64,000 nt of DNA from NCBI GenBank assembly GCA_029959085.1, contig JARWIR010000008.1, forward strand, positions 14,432,001 to 14,496,000, in the 5' to 3' direction. A program made the position numbers and the translations under genes. Under the pieces are notes generated by a model that saw only the letters and a list, made by a program, of their open reading frames with translations, was not told the origin of the DNA and did no database searches. The stretch is from Nemophila menziesii. Its lineage: Eukaryota > Streptophyta > Magnoliopsida > Boraginales > Hydrophyllaceae. Positions 1-11,701 of the stretch are shown here, one piece after another; within the stretch, counting starts at the first letter, position 1; each line of letters starts with the position of its first letter.

Positions 1-522
1 TAACAAATGAAAACCTGAGCACGGATGTAACCACAACGAGCAAATGTTTAGAAGTTGCCCGTGCAAACCTGAGCATTGAAGTTTCAAGAGAACGCCATAG
101 TTTTTCTCTTTCGGAGACTCAACTTTTACCAGCTGCTCTCCTTAAAGTGCATCTTCTTTTTCTGTTCATATCATATCAAACTTTGAACCAACACCTCTTG
201 ATTCACCCTCTTCAGACCCTTAAGTTACTGTAACTCAGCTTCCATATCATCTGGCCACCACATATATTTGTACAGTTTCCACATCTTCTTTAAGAGAAAT
301 TGATAGAGTAAAATTACCTTCTAAAGCAAAAATTACCCTCTTCAAAGCCTTTCGAACAGACGTCGCTCGGAGTGGCTGTGTGGTGGTTGGCTCAAACGAG
401 AAGTGGATTGTGATTTGTAGAAACGGAGGTGAAGAAGGAAGAGAACGGAAGAGAAATAGAGAAAGCGTAAGTTTTGTTTTAATTTTTTTTTAATATAGGC
501 TGGTCATCTCTCCTCCCGTATC

Positions 523-563
<41 letters not shown>

Positions 564-1223
564 GATGAATACTTGTGTGACAAGATTCGGTGAGGGGCTA
601 CAGTAGAAAAATTATATCATTCCTATTGCAAATAAATATAATAAGTCATCAAAATATAGTTATCATAGAAGTTGATACAACAACAACACGAACATAACAT
701 AAATAATACTTTGAACAATATATAACCCAAATAATTATCTTCAAAATTTAGCCTTAAGAACTATCTTCTCTATATAGAGTATCGACTATTTAACATTTCC
801 TCATACACGTTAGCTGAATGCAGGAAGTTGCATCCTCAGTCCCTCAACCTATAATTCAATCAACCAATGAGGTTAAATAGCTGGAAAAGATACATGATAT
901 CATAAAAATACAAGCATACATGTATTCTCCAGTGAAATTGGTAAAATGTAGTTTTCTGTACTACACAAAATATATATATAATTTTGCACTTCTACAACAA
1001 TGAAACTTGATTTAAACTAATGACAATACAGATAATTTAAATGTCGGAATATATGCAAATTCACAAGTCAGCAATGAGCACATAAGGATCCCCATATTGC
1101 ATTAACAGCTGCTAGTTTTATGCATATGATGATACAGATGATTCAGATGTGTACAGAGTGGACCTATGCTAGAACTAGTGGTGAAAGAATATATATAAAT
1201 GCATATTGAGCATACCAGTTTTC
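1..1223. other. Intergenic region downstream of the JmjC gene
   Basis: No gene can be supported here. Positions 360-470 read on the minus strand as a C/T-rich leader-like stretch followed by AT-rich sequence with GT dinucleotides. This could be the 5' end of another minus-strand gene leaving the window, but no convincing coding frame follows. The (TA)n tract is listed separately. The stretch 560-1223 is AT-rich and shows only the 3' flank of the JmjC gene. Confidence 0.4.
526..561. repeat. (TA)n microsatellite
   Basis: An uninterrupted alternating TA tract of about 36 bases, seen directly. Similar tracts occur at about 6041-6058, 11654-11701 and 20012-20044. Confidence 0.95.
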
Positions 1224-4200
1224 TCAGTTGTCATCCGTATTCATCTTCTTCAAAAATTCCATAGCTTTTCGTTTTCTTGTTTTTGTTGAATCCAACCCTT
1301 CCACAGCTGAACGAATGGCATGAAGAACCATTTTCTTTACCTGCCAAGTTAGAGTAAAGTTAAAATTCCATCTTACTGAAAAGTATGCACTCAAAGGTTA
1401 TCAAAAGAAATATAAAGTGTCTACCTCTAGTTTGTCCTCCTTGGCTTTGTGATTGCGTGGGAGAGCGCGGAATTCTTCAGTTAAACGAATGCACTCGTTA
1501 AGGTTTTCCGGTGATACAAAGTCAAGCGCTACTTTTATGCATGACTGTGAATGTAAAACACAAAGGAAAAGAGATAAGAATGTATAAATTGGAAAGGTGA
1601 AAGCACATGTATGGTCCATTGATTTTATAACTTACCTTTATATTTCTGACTTGATGAGGACAGCCTGCAGGTATAAACACTGCATCTCCTAATTTTTGAA
1701 CAAATGTCCATGCCTCAATTCCTACCAATAGATCAATACATACAAGGAATCACTCACAAGAACTACTTTATTTGTTACGTTTATTAAAGAAAACTAACCA
1801 TATTCTTCCTTGAGTCTGAGTTTGTGCTCAGTTGTCAAATAAAAAGTTTGGTCATGAATAGGGTGGGCTACCTGAAGCATAAGAAGAAACACCATATCAG
1901 GATTTTATCATTATACAGATATATCTCAACATAAGGAAATGAAAGAATAAATAGGCGCAATAGATACCTGTTCCAGTGGAGAACAATGCATATGTCTGAA
2001 CTCCTTATAGTGCTTGCGAAGATATTCCTCCAGTTTTGGAACATCTTCCCTCCTAAAAATGTCCCAAACAGCACCACCCTTGCTGTCATTTTCAACCTCT
2101 GCAACTGTACTTTCATCTTTCTGAGCATCATCTTGAGAAGCACAAATTTTCTTTGCTTTCAAGTTCTCAGATGATGATTTTTTTCCGATCCCTCCAAGTT
2201 CCCTTTTATCCTGTGCAGCATGCTTCTTTTTCAGCTCCTCTATTTTCATAAGGTTGTCAGAAGTCAAAGTTATTTCTTGGGTGTGGGTCAAAACATTCAC
2301 CTGAGATACAAAAAAAGAAAGATATAATGACAAATCCTCTACGCATCTATTCAAGTAGTGCTTATTATATTATAGAGAGTAAACAAACAAACATACCGCA
2401 TCGGACATGTCACAGTGTAGTTTTGTTACAGAATCTCCTCGCCCCAATTCCTGAGAGACCCCATAAGCGATATATGTCTTTGGTCCAAGGTCCGGTTTTA
2501 AGGAATCTTTAGGGAGTCTGATCGCAAGATTTAAACATCCATTGTTAGGATGTGTATACTGTTTGAATGGCAAGCTCCTGATAAACTCAGCGTTATGGCG
2601 AGGTAATCGCTCCTCAAATAAACTCGAGGGAGGCCAATCTTTCAGTTTCATATTCTTAGGCCATCCCTGAGAATCAAATTTTCCTTCCAAATACCCCGTG
2701 AAAAATTGGCGAACATTTACATCTTCCTGTTTCACATACATAAAACAAACTTAAAAATTAGAATCATCCATAAAAGTAAGTTATAAATAAAGTAAAACTT
2801 TGGAGACTTACCTCACGCCAGTTTAAGCAGTTCAAAGCAGACACATCCAAAAGAGTCTCATGGTTAACACTTTTTATTTGGCGAAAAGCACGCCACATTA
2901 CCATTGGTTCCCAGCTCAATCCCCATGTATTTTTTAGTACATCACTAACAATCACAGGCTCTCCTTTGCACAAATGGTACTGGAAATGCTCTAAATCCTC
3001 ATTCTTAATGTCTGTAGCCGTTGGACAGTAAATGTTGTTGTCATTACCCTCCTCCCTTGAAGCTGCTTTACGCAAATTTGCAATCTCTTCCGAACAAGAA
3101 CACGTTTGATCCGAAACTACTACCTCCTTGAGCTTATATCTCTTAAAAGCATCTTCTGCTTTTGCTAACAAATCAGAAACCCACTTCTCACCTAGGAAGC
3201 ACTTCAACCCTAGGGTTCCTTGACCACAACCACCCAAACTCTTTGGAGCGCAAGGAATTGTACCATCTTCCTTCACTTTCCATTCTTCTTTGTGACCATG
3301 TGATTCAATTTCTTTGTGGTCGAGGTGAAGATTTTTAGCGGGGCCTCCATGAAGGTAATCTGACCCGTGATTTGTATAGGTCATGACCACTTCTTCATCA
3401 GCTCCCTTTAAGCAGCCATAGCGAATCTCCCGGGAACACGTCAAACATAGGTCGTATTCGCAGATGGGGCAACTCCGATGATAATCTGCAATTGAAGTCT
3501 GGCAATTATTGCTGCACAAGAAATGAAGCACCATTAATATTTTCCAAATATGAGCAAAAGAATACACACTAAATAAAAGTCCTCAAAATCATACCAATAA
3601 ACTCGCTCATCTGGATAGCAATGAGCCGTCGGCACCTTGATATCCGAAACTTGCACGCCTGCATAATATAAATATGTTAAGTAATTATATGATGATATAT
3701 ACTTATATCAATTATTATAATCGCAATTTAAGTACCTCTAGTTTTAGCTTCCATATCCTTTTCCGCAATTTGTTCAGCGTCAAATTTCTTCAAGAAGGGC
3801 AGAAGCCAACACAGAATACTCTTGGAGTGGAGAACATTCTCATGATCACTAAGTTTGATACTTAGTTCCTTCTTGTTCTGCAAAAAAATCATACGTAATC
3901 ATTAACAATACCGTTAATAGATAATAATAAATATATAAAGAGAGAGATAAATAAAAAAACAAACCTCAGCAGGGATCTCCATCCGTAAACAAGACTTGCA
4001 ATTGCAGTTATTTAAACACACAGGACACTTAAAAGCAAAGGCCTGTTCGGACATGCCTGGATACCATCTCGTCATGCAAGGTACACAGTAGCGCTTCCTC
4101 TTACAGTTAGTGCACCTTACAACTCTGCCGTTGTCATTCCTCTGGCATTGATGACACATGTTCGATATCAAAAATCCCTGCAAATAAAAATAATTAATTA

Positions 4201-4634
4201 CCTGGGCAATTTTCTTATATCAAGAATACCATACACTAAAATCAGAGAACCCTAATTTAATAACATACTTCATACGCCTTAATATTAAATATGCCTTAAT
4301 ATTAAATATAGAGAGATAATAAACCACCCAGGATCATTATTCGTTACCAACAACAATTGTAATTGAAAAACGATACTGCAGATAAAAATTAACGTACATC
4401 TTCGTCTTTAATTCCCTTGGAGTTAAATTTGGAGGTCGAGGATTTATTTTGTTTCTTAGTAATTCTGGATGATGGAGCAAAATCATTGTAGGTGGTGATC
4501 GGCTTCTTCTGTCTATTGCTCCGCCTAAGCTCCACCTCTCCACCGGTACTAATTTCATCCACTTGGGTTTTCCTCTTCTTTGATACATCTTCGGTACTTG
4601 AATTTCCGTCACCTTCGCATCTCTTTGACACCAT
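1224..4634 (-). CDS. JmjC-domain histone H3K9 demethylase-like protein (KDM3/JMJ25 type), 11 exons, 804 aa
   Basis: Exons on the minus strand: 4398-4634, 3965-4177, 3736-3877, 3595-3658, 2812-3511, 2397-2726, 1968-2300, 1799-1871, 1636-1721, 1425-1544, 1224-1340. They sum to 2415 nt, all joints are GT-AG and in phase, and the stop is TGA. The first ATG of the open exon 1 is taken as the start. Residues 1-79 are basic and Lys-rich (nuclear-localisation-like). Residues 87-145 form a RING-like Cys-rich finger (CHQC, CTNC, CPVC, CNCKSC). Residues 219-244 form a second Cys cluster (CNNC, CPIC, CLTC). The JmjC domain occupies roughly 550-735. The HxD pair is H556/D558 (KLHCDMSDA) and the distal iron-binding His is H720 (GCPHQVRN), so the iron triad looks complete. 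Plant proteins of this layout remove H3K9 methylation in the nucleus; that activity is inferred from the family. Length fits short JMJ25-like members. The exact orthologue (JMJ25, JMJ27 or IBM1-like) cannot be fixed. Confidence 0.93.
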
Positions 4635-4830
4635 AATTCCACAGTTAAATTGCTAGCTTGGGAAAAAATATATAGAGAGATAGGGTTGGAATGCAGGGTG
4701 ATCAGACTATGTAAATACTTCGATAGTGTTGTTTTGAATGACGGCGGAAGTAAAAGGAGGTAAAGGGAAGGGTTTTCCAATTCGTCCAAGCCCGCTCTTT
4801 TTTATTTCTATATATTTTCAAAGTACAAAG
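4635..4830 (-). promoter_or_regulatory. Probable 5' leader and core promoter of the JmjC gene
   Basis: The sequence between the ATG and about 4830 on the minus strand contains a TATA-like stretch (AATATATAG, about 4806-4816), roughly 170 bases upstream of the start codon. A reading frame across this region overlaps exon 1 out of frame and looks like a shadow. The assignment rests on position and AT composition only. Confidence 0.3.
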
Positions 4831-5239
4831 TCCCGCCGACAAACCTCTTTATAGATTTCGTGGGCTTACCTGACAACGACCCAGCCATTGATTGGGCCGT
4901 TGAGCGGTGTTCTAGAATGTTGGGTTTCTCACGACATGAGCGTACTTTAATTTATTTTTTTAAAAAGCATTGATAAACAACACCTAAAATACTGCCATTG
5001 CAATATGCATGGTGGTTTTTTGTTGTTTAAAAGAATAAGGATGCTGTCTTTCAACTTTCAAGTTTATATTTACATTTAAATATAATTTTAATATATTATA
5101 AGTATACCTTAAATAATTCTTATGAAATATATTGGTAAAAAAAATTCAAATAATAGACAAAAGTTTTCAATTGAATTGTATATATTTGCCTTTTCAACAC
5201 ACATGAATGTAGTATAAATTAATAAAATATAGGAATTTA
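4831..5239. other. AT-rich intergenic spacer
   Basis: No coding, RNA or repeat signal recognised between the JmjC promoter and the start of the copy-A repeat fragment. Confidence 0.5.
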
Positions 5240-6293
5240 ATATCTTATATACTATCTTTCTATACTATAAGAAGGTTAATTATAAAAAATATTTTTATAT
5301 TAGAACATATAGTAAAATATTATACCTGATATAAACGTCATTTTTGTTTGAAATGGCACAGTCAACGATCTTTTCCTTGAGATTATATAATTTCAGTATC
5401 GAATAAGTTACCTACAAACCGTGGTTAAATATGTATTTTATCGAATAATTAGGCATCAATATTCAAATTGGTTTAATATGTATTTTGTGCAAATAAACAT
5501 ACATATATTACTAAATATTATACCAATAAAAAGGATTAAAAGGAAAATGTACCACATTAGAAGTGAGATCAAATTGATTCTACAACTTACAAAATGATTA
5601 AGTTACATAATGCATAAAACTTAATCACTGAACTTGATATATACATATATGGTGATACATATCAAATTTAATCAACTAGAACTTTAATCAAAAGCAATTC
5701 ATATATGATGAGAATTAGTAATATTTTAAGATGCTTACCATCAAGATTAATTTTAAAAATTCATTACATAACTCGAAAGAGATAAAAAATTATATTTATT
5801 TGTACGCAGTATAGATCGATGTTGCTGTATATTGTAGAAGATTTAGATGTTAAAATTATAGAGATGAAAAAATAAAGATAGACTAGAGACGGCGCTTTGA
5901 AGAAGAGAAATATAAAGGAATGAGAGAGTAAGGCGAGGGTTACAAAGAAAAATAAAGAAAGAAAAAGAAAAAGAAAGAATGTCTAAAAAAGTATATGTTA
6001 GAGAAAATTTTAATAGTTTCATCTAAATAAAAAAATTATATATATATATATATATATATTGTTTATAATTATAAATTCAATGACAGAGTAATTTTTTTAC
6101 AAAAGATAAAGAGATGTCGGCGTGGTCGAGTCTTACATAGTTGATGGTTAACTATAAGATTACTCGTCAATAATTCTTGACTATCATAATATTGGATATT
6201 GAGCAAGAAGAGGATTTCACCTAATTCTGTTGAAAAATAGTATTTGGCCAAAAAAAATTCTATGGGTCAATGAGTAAATTTTTCGCACCTAAT
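5240..6293 (-). repeat. Copy A: inverted fragment of the local repeat unit
   Basis: Read on the minus strand, this stretch aligns by eye with 11340-12830, 30350-34060 and 52570-54110. Shared landmarks are a C/T-rich leader-like segment ending in TTTGTAACCCT, the phrase CGCCGTCTCTAGTC, and the stretch around GATATGTATCACCATATATG. It is more diverged than the other copies. It lacks about 300 bases present in B, C and D, including a small stem-loop. The right edge meets a CACTA end at 6294. No coding sequence is apparent. Confidence 0.75.
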
Positions 6294-6304
6294 CACTCAG
6301 AAGC

Positions 6305-6560
6305 TTATCGAGGAGGCGTGGCGTCGCAAAGTTTACACGTTAGCGACGACGTGTCCTCGTCACTAATTAATTAATTAGTTTTTCTTTTTTTATTTGGTAA
6401 TTAAATATTTATATATTCTTTTTTTAATACACTAACCACGAAATGTTAGAGACGGATTTGTCATCGATATTATTTTTTAATTTTTTTTATTTCGCCGTAA
6501 ATGATTATTTATTTATTTATTTTATATGTTAGCGACGACACCATTGTCGTCGCTATCATT
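6305..6560. repeat. Subterminal motif array of CACTA-C
   Basis: Repeated GCGACGAC/GTCGTCGC motifs in both orientations (for example TTAGCGACGACG near 6335 and TTGTCGTCGCTA near 6545), with decayed versions between them. In En/Spm, repeated subterminal motifs bind the TNPA-type protein; that role is inferred here. Confidence 0.75.
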
Positions 6561-6802
6561 AATATTTTTTTTTAAGAAACTCATTTTTTTGTCAATTTGT
6601 TTGGATTTTAATTTTTGTTTTTATTTTAAATATAATGCAAAATTCACAAATAAATAAAAATCCAAAAATAGATAGAAAATACGATCATTTGATAATAATT
6701 AAAAATCCAAAAATAAAGTCAAACATAGTCAAAGCAAAAGTCAAACATAAGTAAAAAACGTAAAGTCAAATATTACAAACCAACGCAATAAAATAAACAT
6801 AA

Positions 6803-8414
6803 TCAATCATCACTCAAATGCTCGTCTTCATCTTCTCTCTCTTCGTCTCTTCTCTCCTCAACGGTGGGCCCGGATACCCTGATCGGTGGAAGTCCTTGGG
6901 CGATTCTCATGCCATTTAACGCTTCGAGGAGCGTGTCCGCCATGCTCGGGGCTGACTCGGACGACTAGAAGAAGTTGTGGGCCCGGTTGATGCGTAGGCT
7001 GGATCCGGTATAGGTTCAAGTCCTTGAGCCATGCAAAGCTCGTTCATTCCAGCCAGAATCGCCTTGAGAAGCTCCTTGTTCTGCCTATCCGGCTGTGTAG
7101 GAGTCCTGGCTCTTTTTCGGACTGGACCAATGGTGGGCACCTAGTATTTTGTCTTGGGTGGGGCCAGGACCTCCATGATAGTCTCGAGCATGGCATCCAT
7201 ATGCTCCTGGACAGAAACTTCAGCTCCCTCCGCTCCGGCCTCCACAACCTTCTTCTTCATCTTCTCCCGAAGAACACCCTGTAATTAGATTTCAATTTAA
7301 AAATAAATTAGATTAACAAAAAAGAAAAGTTTAAAAAAAATTAATTTAAAGCAATTTAAAAAAAAAAAACTTACACTAGCTTTCTGCAAACGCTCGTCAA
7401 GCCAGCTATCTGTAGCTGCATCGTAAGACAGGTGATCGAAATAGCCGCTTAAAGGAGGAAGCTCCATCTCCTCCTGGGTATCATCATCGGAAAAAGTCAA
7501 CAACTCTTTCGTCACCGTCTTCAGCTTCCCTGGACAGTATACAATAACAAATATTAATTAGTTAAAAATTAAATTAAAAAAATAGTATATTAATTTTTTA
7601 TTATTATAAATTATACCTCTATAATCACCTCCCGAGTCTGGGATAAGTTCCTAGACCGCGTCTTGCTCGGAACTGTCTGCAACTCTCAATTTTTCTTATT
7701 AATCTCAGTCTGACTCTGTTACAATTAATAAATAAAGACGTATAAAATTAATAAATAAAGACGTATAAAATAATTAATAAAGTATTATTTTCTACCTGTA
7801 CGTTCTCATCATCCCACATCTTCTTCGCCAACTCCAAATATTCCGGTAGAACATCTGGTGGTGCAGTATTCGTCAGGTAGTAGTCGTTTTTCAAATCCGA
7901 CTCCCATCGCCTGTAGGCCGTAGATGTCATCGTGGTCAACCTCTTAATAATCTCCTCCCAATCGTCTCGCTGCCTCCACTCCTCTAAATCAAAAAAATCG
8001 TGAAGTCGCTGCATAATAACCCCTTTATTATGGCCGGGGACATTTATCCATCCTTTGTAGCAAGGAGGCACGACTTCTCGAACTGCATTCCCCACCACCT
8101 GACCCACGTGTTTGCTGTATTGCCCTACGAAGTTCCACGTGCCGTCGATAATCGAAAAGTCAACTAGAATGGGCCAACCCACTTTTTTTAATGTCTCCTA
8201 GGCTGTTCTGATAGACGTGGCAGCTTTAGGGCGTTTTCTTTTACGTTCATCTATTTTATTGAAAATATTTATTAATTATATATTTGTCTTAATTGAAATT
8301 ATATTAATTGAATTTTTTATTACACGATAGTTGGGCACAATCGGCCATAGGACGGTTAGGATCCCTCGGGGGATCGTTACCCATCCCGTCTCCGTCGTGT
8401 CCACGACCAACCAT
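6803..8414 (-). pseudogene. Transposase_24-type (Ptta/En/Spm, TNPA-like) gene of CACTA-C, broken
   Basis: The start ATG at 8414 opens a short exon reading MVGRGHDGDGMGNDPPRDPN, matching in style the first exon of the CACTA-A gene. The core exon (about 7790-8215) contains WPILVDFSIIDGTWNFVGQY, then HDFFDLEEWRQRDDW and YRRWESDLK, typical of the plant Transposase_24 family. Later exons lie near 7376-7520 and 6803-7280. A TAG stands just upstream of the core, another follows TKY near 7141, and a frame change near 6960 is needed to reach the C-terminal end at 6803. The GMNELCMAQGLEPIPD motif recurs downstream as GMRIAQGLPPIRVSG, so the tail seems internally duplicated. It belongs with TNP2 in CACTA transposition but is not functional as it stands. 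Confidence 0.75.
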
Positions 8415-8454
8415 CTATATTTTAAAGGAATATTTACTAATTAGTCATTTACTA

Positions 8455-9060
8455 TTTTTTTCATAAAATTTAATTAAATTGCAAATAGGTCCTTATTTTT
8501 TTAAAAAATTCTATTTTAGTCCTTATAAAATATTATTTATAAAATTGCAAATAAGTCCTTATTTTTAAAAAAAAAATTGTATTTTAGTCTTTTTAAAATT
8601 GCAAATTAGTCCTTATTTTTTTAAAAAATTCTATTTTAGTCCTTAAACTATTTTATTAACAAAATTGCAAATAGGTTCTAATTTTTTTTAAAATTGAATT
8701 TTAGTCCTTATAAAATTGCAAATAGGTCCTTATTTTTTTTTAAAAATACTATTTTAGTCCTTAAACTATTTTATTTACAAAATTGCAAGTAAGTCATTTT
8801 TTTTAAAAAAAATTTGCATTTTAGTCCTTATGAAATTGCAAATAGGTCCTAATTTTTTAAAAAATTGCATTTTAGTCCTTAACTATTTTATTTATAAAAT
8901 TGCAAATAGGTCCTTATTTTTTAAAATTGCATTTTAGTCCATAACAACTCCAAATAATTTAAGATATTGCAAATAGGTCCCTATATCTTAAAACACAATT
9001 AAGTTACAATATCACAGTTTTACATATTGCACAAAAGGTCTCTATATATATTTAAATATC
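8455..9060. repeat. Degenerate tandem repeat in the 5' intron/leader of the CACTA-C second gene
   Basis: Many imperfect copies of a unit built from AAATTGCAAATAGGTCCTTA and an ATTTTAGTCCTTA half separated by T/A runs. A related array (GCATAAAAGTCCCTATAT type) sits at the matching place in CACTA-A at about 41700-41990. Confidence 0.85.
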
Positions 9061-9521
9061 CAAAAATCACAACAAAACCCTAATTTTAGGTAATTTTAAA
9101 CAAAGTCCAATTACAAGTTGTTTTTTAACACAAACAAAATCTTTAACATCCCAGAATAACATACACAAAATTCGGATTTAATTAAAACATATATACAATC
9201 ATGATTTTTTTCAACCCAAAATTAAATAAATATTGCAATTTTGATCCGGAAATTGGAACCTGTACGTGGAAATGGTGTAGATTTCGTCTATGAATCCATG
9301 CCAAGAAGAATGAATCATACAAAAAAAAACACAAGAAAAGATATTAGAAATAAAAAATGAAAAATTAAAAAGTAGTGATTAGAGTGTGTTATTGGATTAA
9401 AATCATTACCTTGATGCTGGATTTGGTGGAATAATGCCTCGGAAAAGCTTTGCTATGGCGGAAATAACAATTTTTGGAGTGATTTGTGGTGTTGTTATGG
9501 CTGAAATGAAGCTCGGTTAGG

Positions 9522-9531
9522 GCTTTATAGA
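9522..9531 (-). promoter_or_regulatory. TATA box of the CACTA-C second gene
   Basis: The minus strand reads CTATAAAGCCCTAACC just downstream of the internal GTCGTCGC cluster and upstream of a leader ending in TCAAGGTAATGA. The same arrangement, with CTATAAAACCCTAAACC, occurs in CACTA-B near 26436. Confidence 0.6.
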
Positions 9532-9537
9532 ATAATT

Positions 9538-9835
9538 AATTAGCGACGACACGCGTGTCGTCGCTAATCAAGGGTATTTCGTCGCTAAGTGGGACACGTG
9601 GCGAGCTCCGTACCCCACGATCTTTGCGTGTCAAAAATTAGCGACGACACGTCGTCGCAAAAAAGTGGAAATTCGTCGCTAATTTTCGAGAGCGGGAAAG
9701 TTGACCGCCCAAGCTGACCAATTGAACTTTTTATTATTTATTAGCGAGGAGTTAATGGTTGAATGTCGGCGCAAAATATTAGCGACGACATTCATCCTTT
9801 GAATGTCGTCGCTAAACGCTTGAATGTCGTCGCTA
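9538..9835. repeat. Internal GTCGTCGC motif cluster ahead of the CACTA-C second gene
   Basis: Dense copies of GCGACGACA and GTCGTCGCTAA (for example near 9541, 9556, 9641, 9781 and 9805). The motif is the same as in the terminal array, but here it lies immediately upstream of the TATA box. Probably a binding region for the element's own TNPA-like protein, by inference. Confidence 0.8.
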
Positions 9836-9931
9836 TTTTTTTTTGCATATTTCTTTTTTCTTTCTTTTTCTTGCTTTCTTTTTTATTTCTATTTTTTTCC
9901 TTTTCCTTTCTTTCTTATTTCTTTCTTTCTT

Positions 9932-10250
9932 AGTGTTCGGGGTGTTTAGTCAACAATTTGAGTCAAACTTGATTGTTCGGGGTGTTTAGTCAACTATTTG
10001 AGTCAAAATTGAGTGTTCGGGGGTGTTTACTCAACTATTTGAGTCAAACTTTAGAGTTCGGAGTATTTAGTCAACTATTTGAGTCAAACTTGAGTGTTCG
10101 GGGTGTTAAGTCAACTAGTTCAGTCAAACTTGAGTGTTCGGGGTGTTTGGTCAATTATTTGAGTCAAACCTGAGTGTTCGGGGTGTTTAGTCAACTATTT
10201 GAGTCAAACTTGAGTGTTTGGGGGTGTTTAGTCAACTATTTGAGTCAAAA
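9932..10250. repeat. 40-bp tandem array between TNP2 and the second gene (CACTA-C)
   Basis: About eight copies of a 40-bp unit built from GTGTTCGGGGTGTTTAGTCA and CTATTTGAGTCAAACTTGA-like halves. CACTA-A has an array of the same 40-bp period and related sequence in the same position (43070-43565). Confidence 0.92.
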
Positions 10251-10328
10251 TAAGCTCAAATTCAAATTCAACTCCAAAAACCAACAAAATGTTTTAAGAC
10301 AAATAAACCAAAATAAAATAAAATTCTC

Positions 10329-11122
10329 CTAATCAGTTTCATATCCACTAATATCTATGGGTTCATCATCGCTATCAACCTCTAGGTTCTTCTTCATCCC
10401 CATATTCTTCCCACGCGTCATCACGAATTTCCTCGTTCTCATCAATAGCCATATCAAAAGCCAAATCAATACGAAAATGAGATGGGTCAATCTCGATCTC
10501 CTCGGTGGATGCCAAAGGCATGCTGATGCTCTCATTCCCAGTAGCGATTCGAAACCCCATAACTCAGGACTCCATCCGTGTCGATCGTTTATTTCCCAAT
10601 CGGCTTTCTAGCCTTTCATTGATTTCTTTGAATTAATATCGTCGATGTAAAACACTTTCTTGGCCTGCGATGCTAAAATGGATGGTTCGTCGGCCAACTC
10701 AAAGTTTGATGTGTTGATAAAGGTTACCCCATGTTCTGTCCTCAAATCAGACTTTTTGTACCACTTACAGACAAATAACATAACCGAGCACCCTCCAGTG
10801 TACATAACCTCCAAGATTTTGATTAATTAACCGTAATAGGGTTTTTCCTCGTACATGGTACAAACTCCGTAATCCAGCGTCACTCTTTTTTCTCCTTTGG
10901 ACTTATACCCACTTGACACCGTTCACCACACATGAATCATATTTATGCATCGCACCAAAAAACATGTTTGCCAAAGACACCATCTCGGTGGTAGCTAATG
11001 CATCGCCACGTGAATTCATTCCATGAATCTGTTATACGAAAATAATACTTAATACTTTGATAATAAATAGATAATAATTAAACCAATGCCTAAAGTTACA
11101 TACCTTTTCCATAAACCAATGC
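10329..11122 (-). pseudogene. TNP2-type transposase, C-terminal remnant (DUF4216 region), CACTA-C
   Basis: Minus-strand pieces match the CACTA-A gene: GDALATTEMVSLANMFFGAM and HKYDSCVVNGVKWV upstream (about 10900-11000), FINTSNFELADEPSILASQA in the middle (about 10660-10720), and an acidic tail at 10330-10560. Frameshifts separate the pieces and a TAA follows KWV. The catalytic part is absent because the gene is cut at about 11122, where copy B begins. Confidence 0.8.
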
Positions 11123-11646
11123 AAATCTACTTGATTTTATTTAGCCTAACAACCGAGCAAGTAATATGGCGTCATTCACAAATATGCTAAAATTATCCAC
11201 AAAGGAGGACTTAGGGGAGTATTTAGAAATACCTAGTATGTGTGATATATCCAAACTGAGTAGGTTGGCATTACTATTAGATTTTATGCACAAACCTTTC
11301 AGAATAAGGATAAATAAGACTTGTTAGGGGAATTGGTGTGGAAAATTTACTGGGTGACCCATATAATAATATTTTTACCAAATACTGTTTTTCAACAGAA
11401 TTAGGTTAGATCTTCTTCTTGCGTCAATATCCAATATCATGGTAGTCTAGAATTGTTAACGCGTAATCTTATAGTTATGCAGACTCGAACCTAGGTTCAA
11501 AAAAAATTAATAAGTGGGGCCAGAATCAATCCTGGCCACCACTTATGTTTAGCCAGATTAAATCCTGGCCACCACTTATGTTTAGCCAGATTTAATCCTA
11601 ACCACCACTTATGTGGGTAAATCTGGACCGTAGAAAAAACTCTGAA

Positions 11647-11653
<7 letters not shown>

Positions 11654-11701
<48 letters not shown>
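11654..11701. repeat. (TA)n microsatellite at the Helitron-like 5' end in copy B
   Basis: A long alternating TA run next to a minus-strand Helitron-like 5' end (TATTATATTTCAGAGTTTTT). Copies C and D have only short AT sequence here, so the run expanded in copy B. Confidence 0.9.

Larger units (their letters stand above)
6294..11122 (-). mobile_element. CACTA-C: En/Spm-type transposon, truncated and decayed
   Basis: The left end begins CACTCAGAAGCTTATCGAGG (a CACTA-like terminus with one change), followed by a terminal array of GTCGTCGC-type motifs. Genes lie on the minus strand in the order TNP2 (C-terminal part only), 40-bp tandem array, internal motif cluster, Transposase_24 gene, terminal motif array. 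The right side stops inside TNP2 at about 11122, where it is fused to copy B, so the other terminus is missing. Both genes have stops and frameshifts. The element cannot encode transposase, but its left end could still be a substrate. Confidence 0.8.

Noticed and set aside
4337..4789. 150-codon minus-strand frame overlapping exon 1 of the JmjC gene
   Set aside because: It is out of frame with the exon that joins the JmjC coding sequence and looks like a shadow over leader and exon 1.
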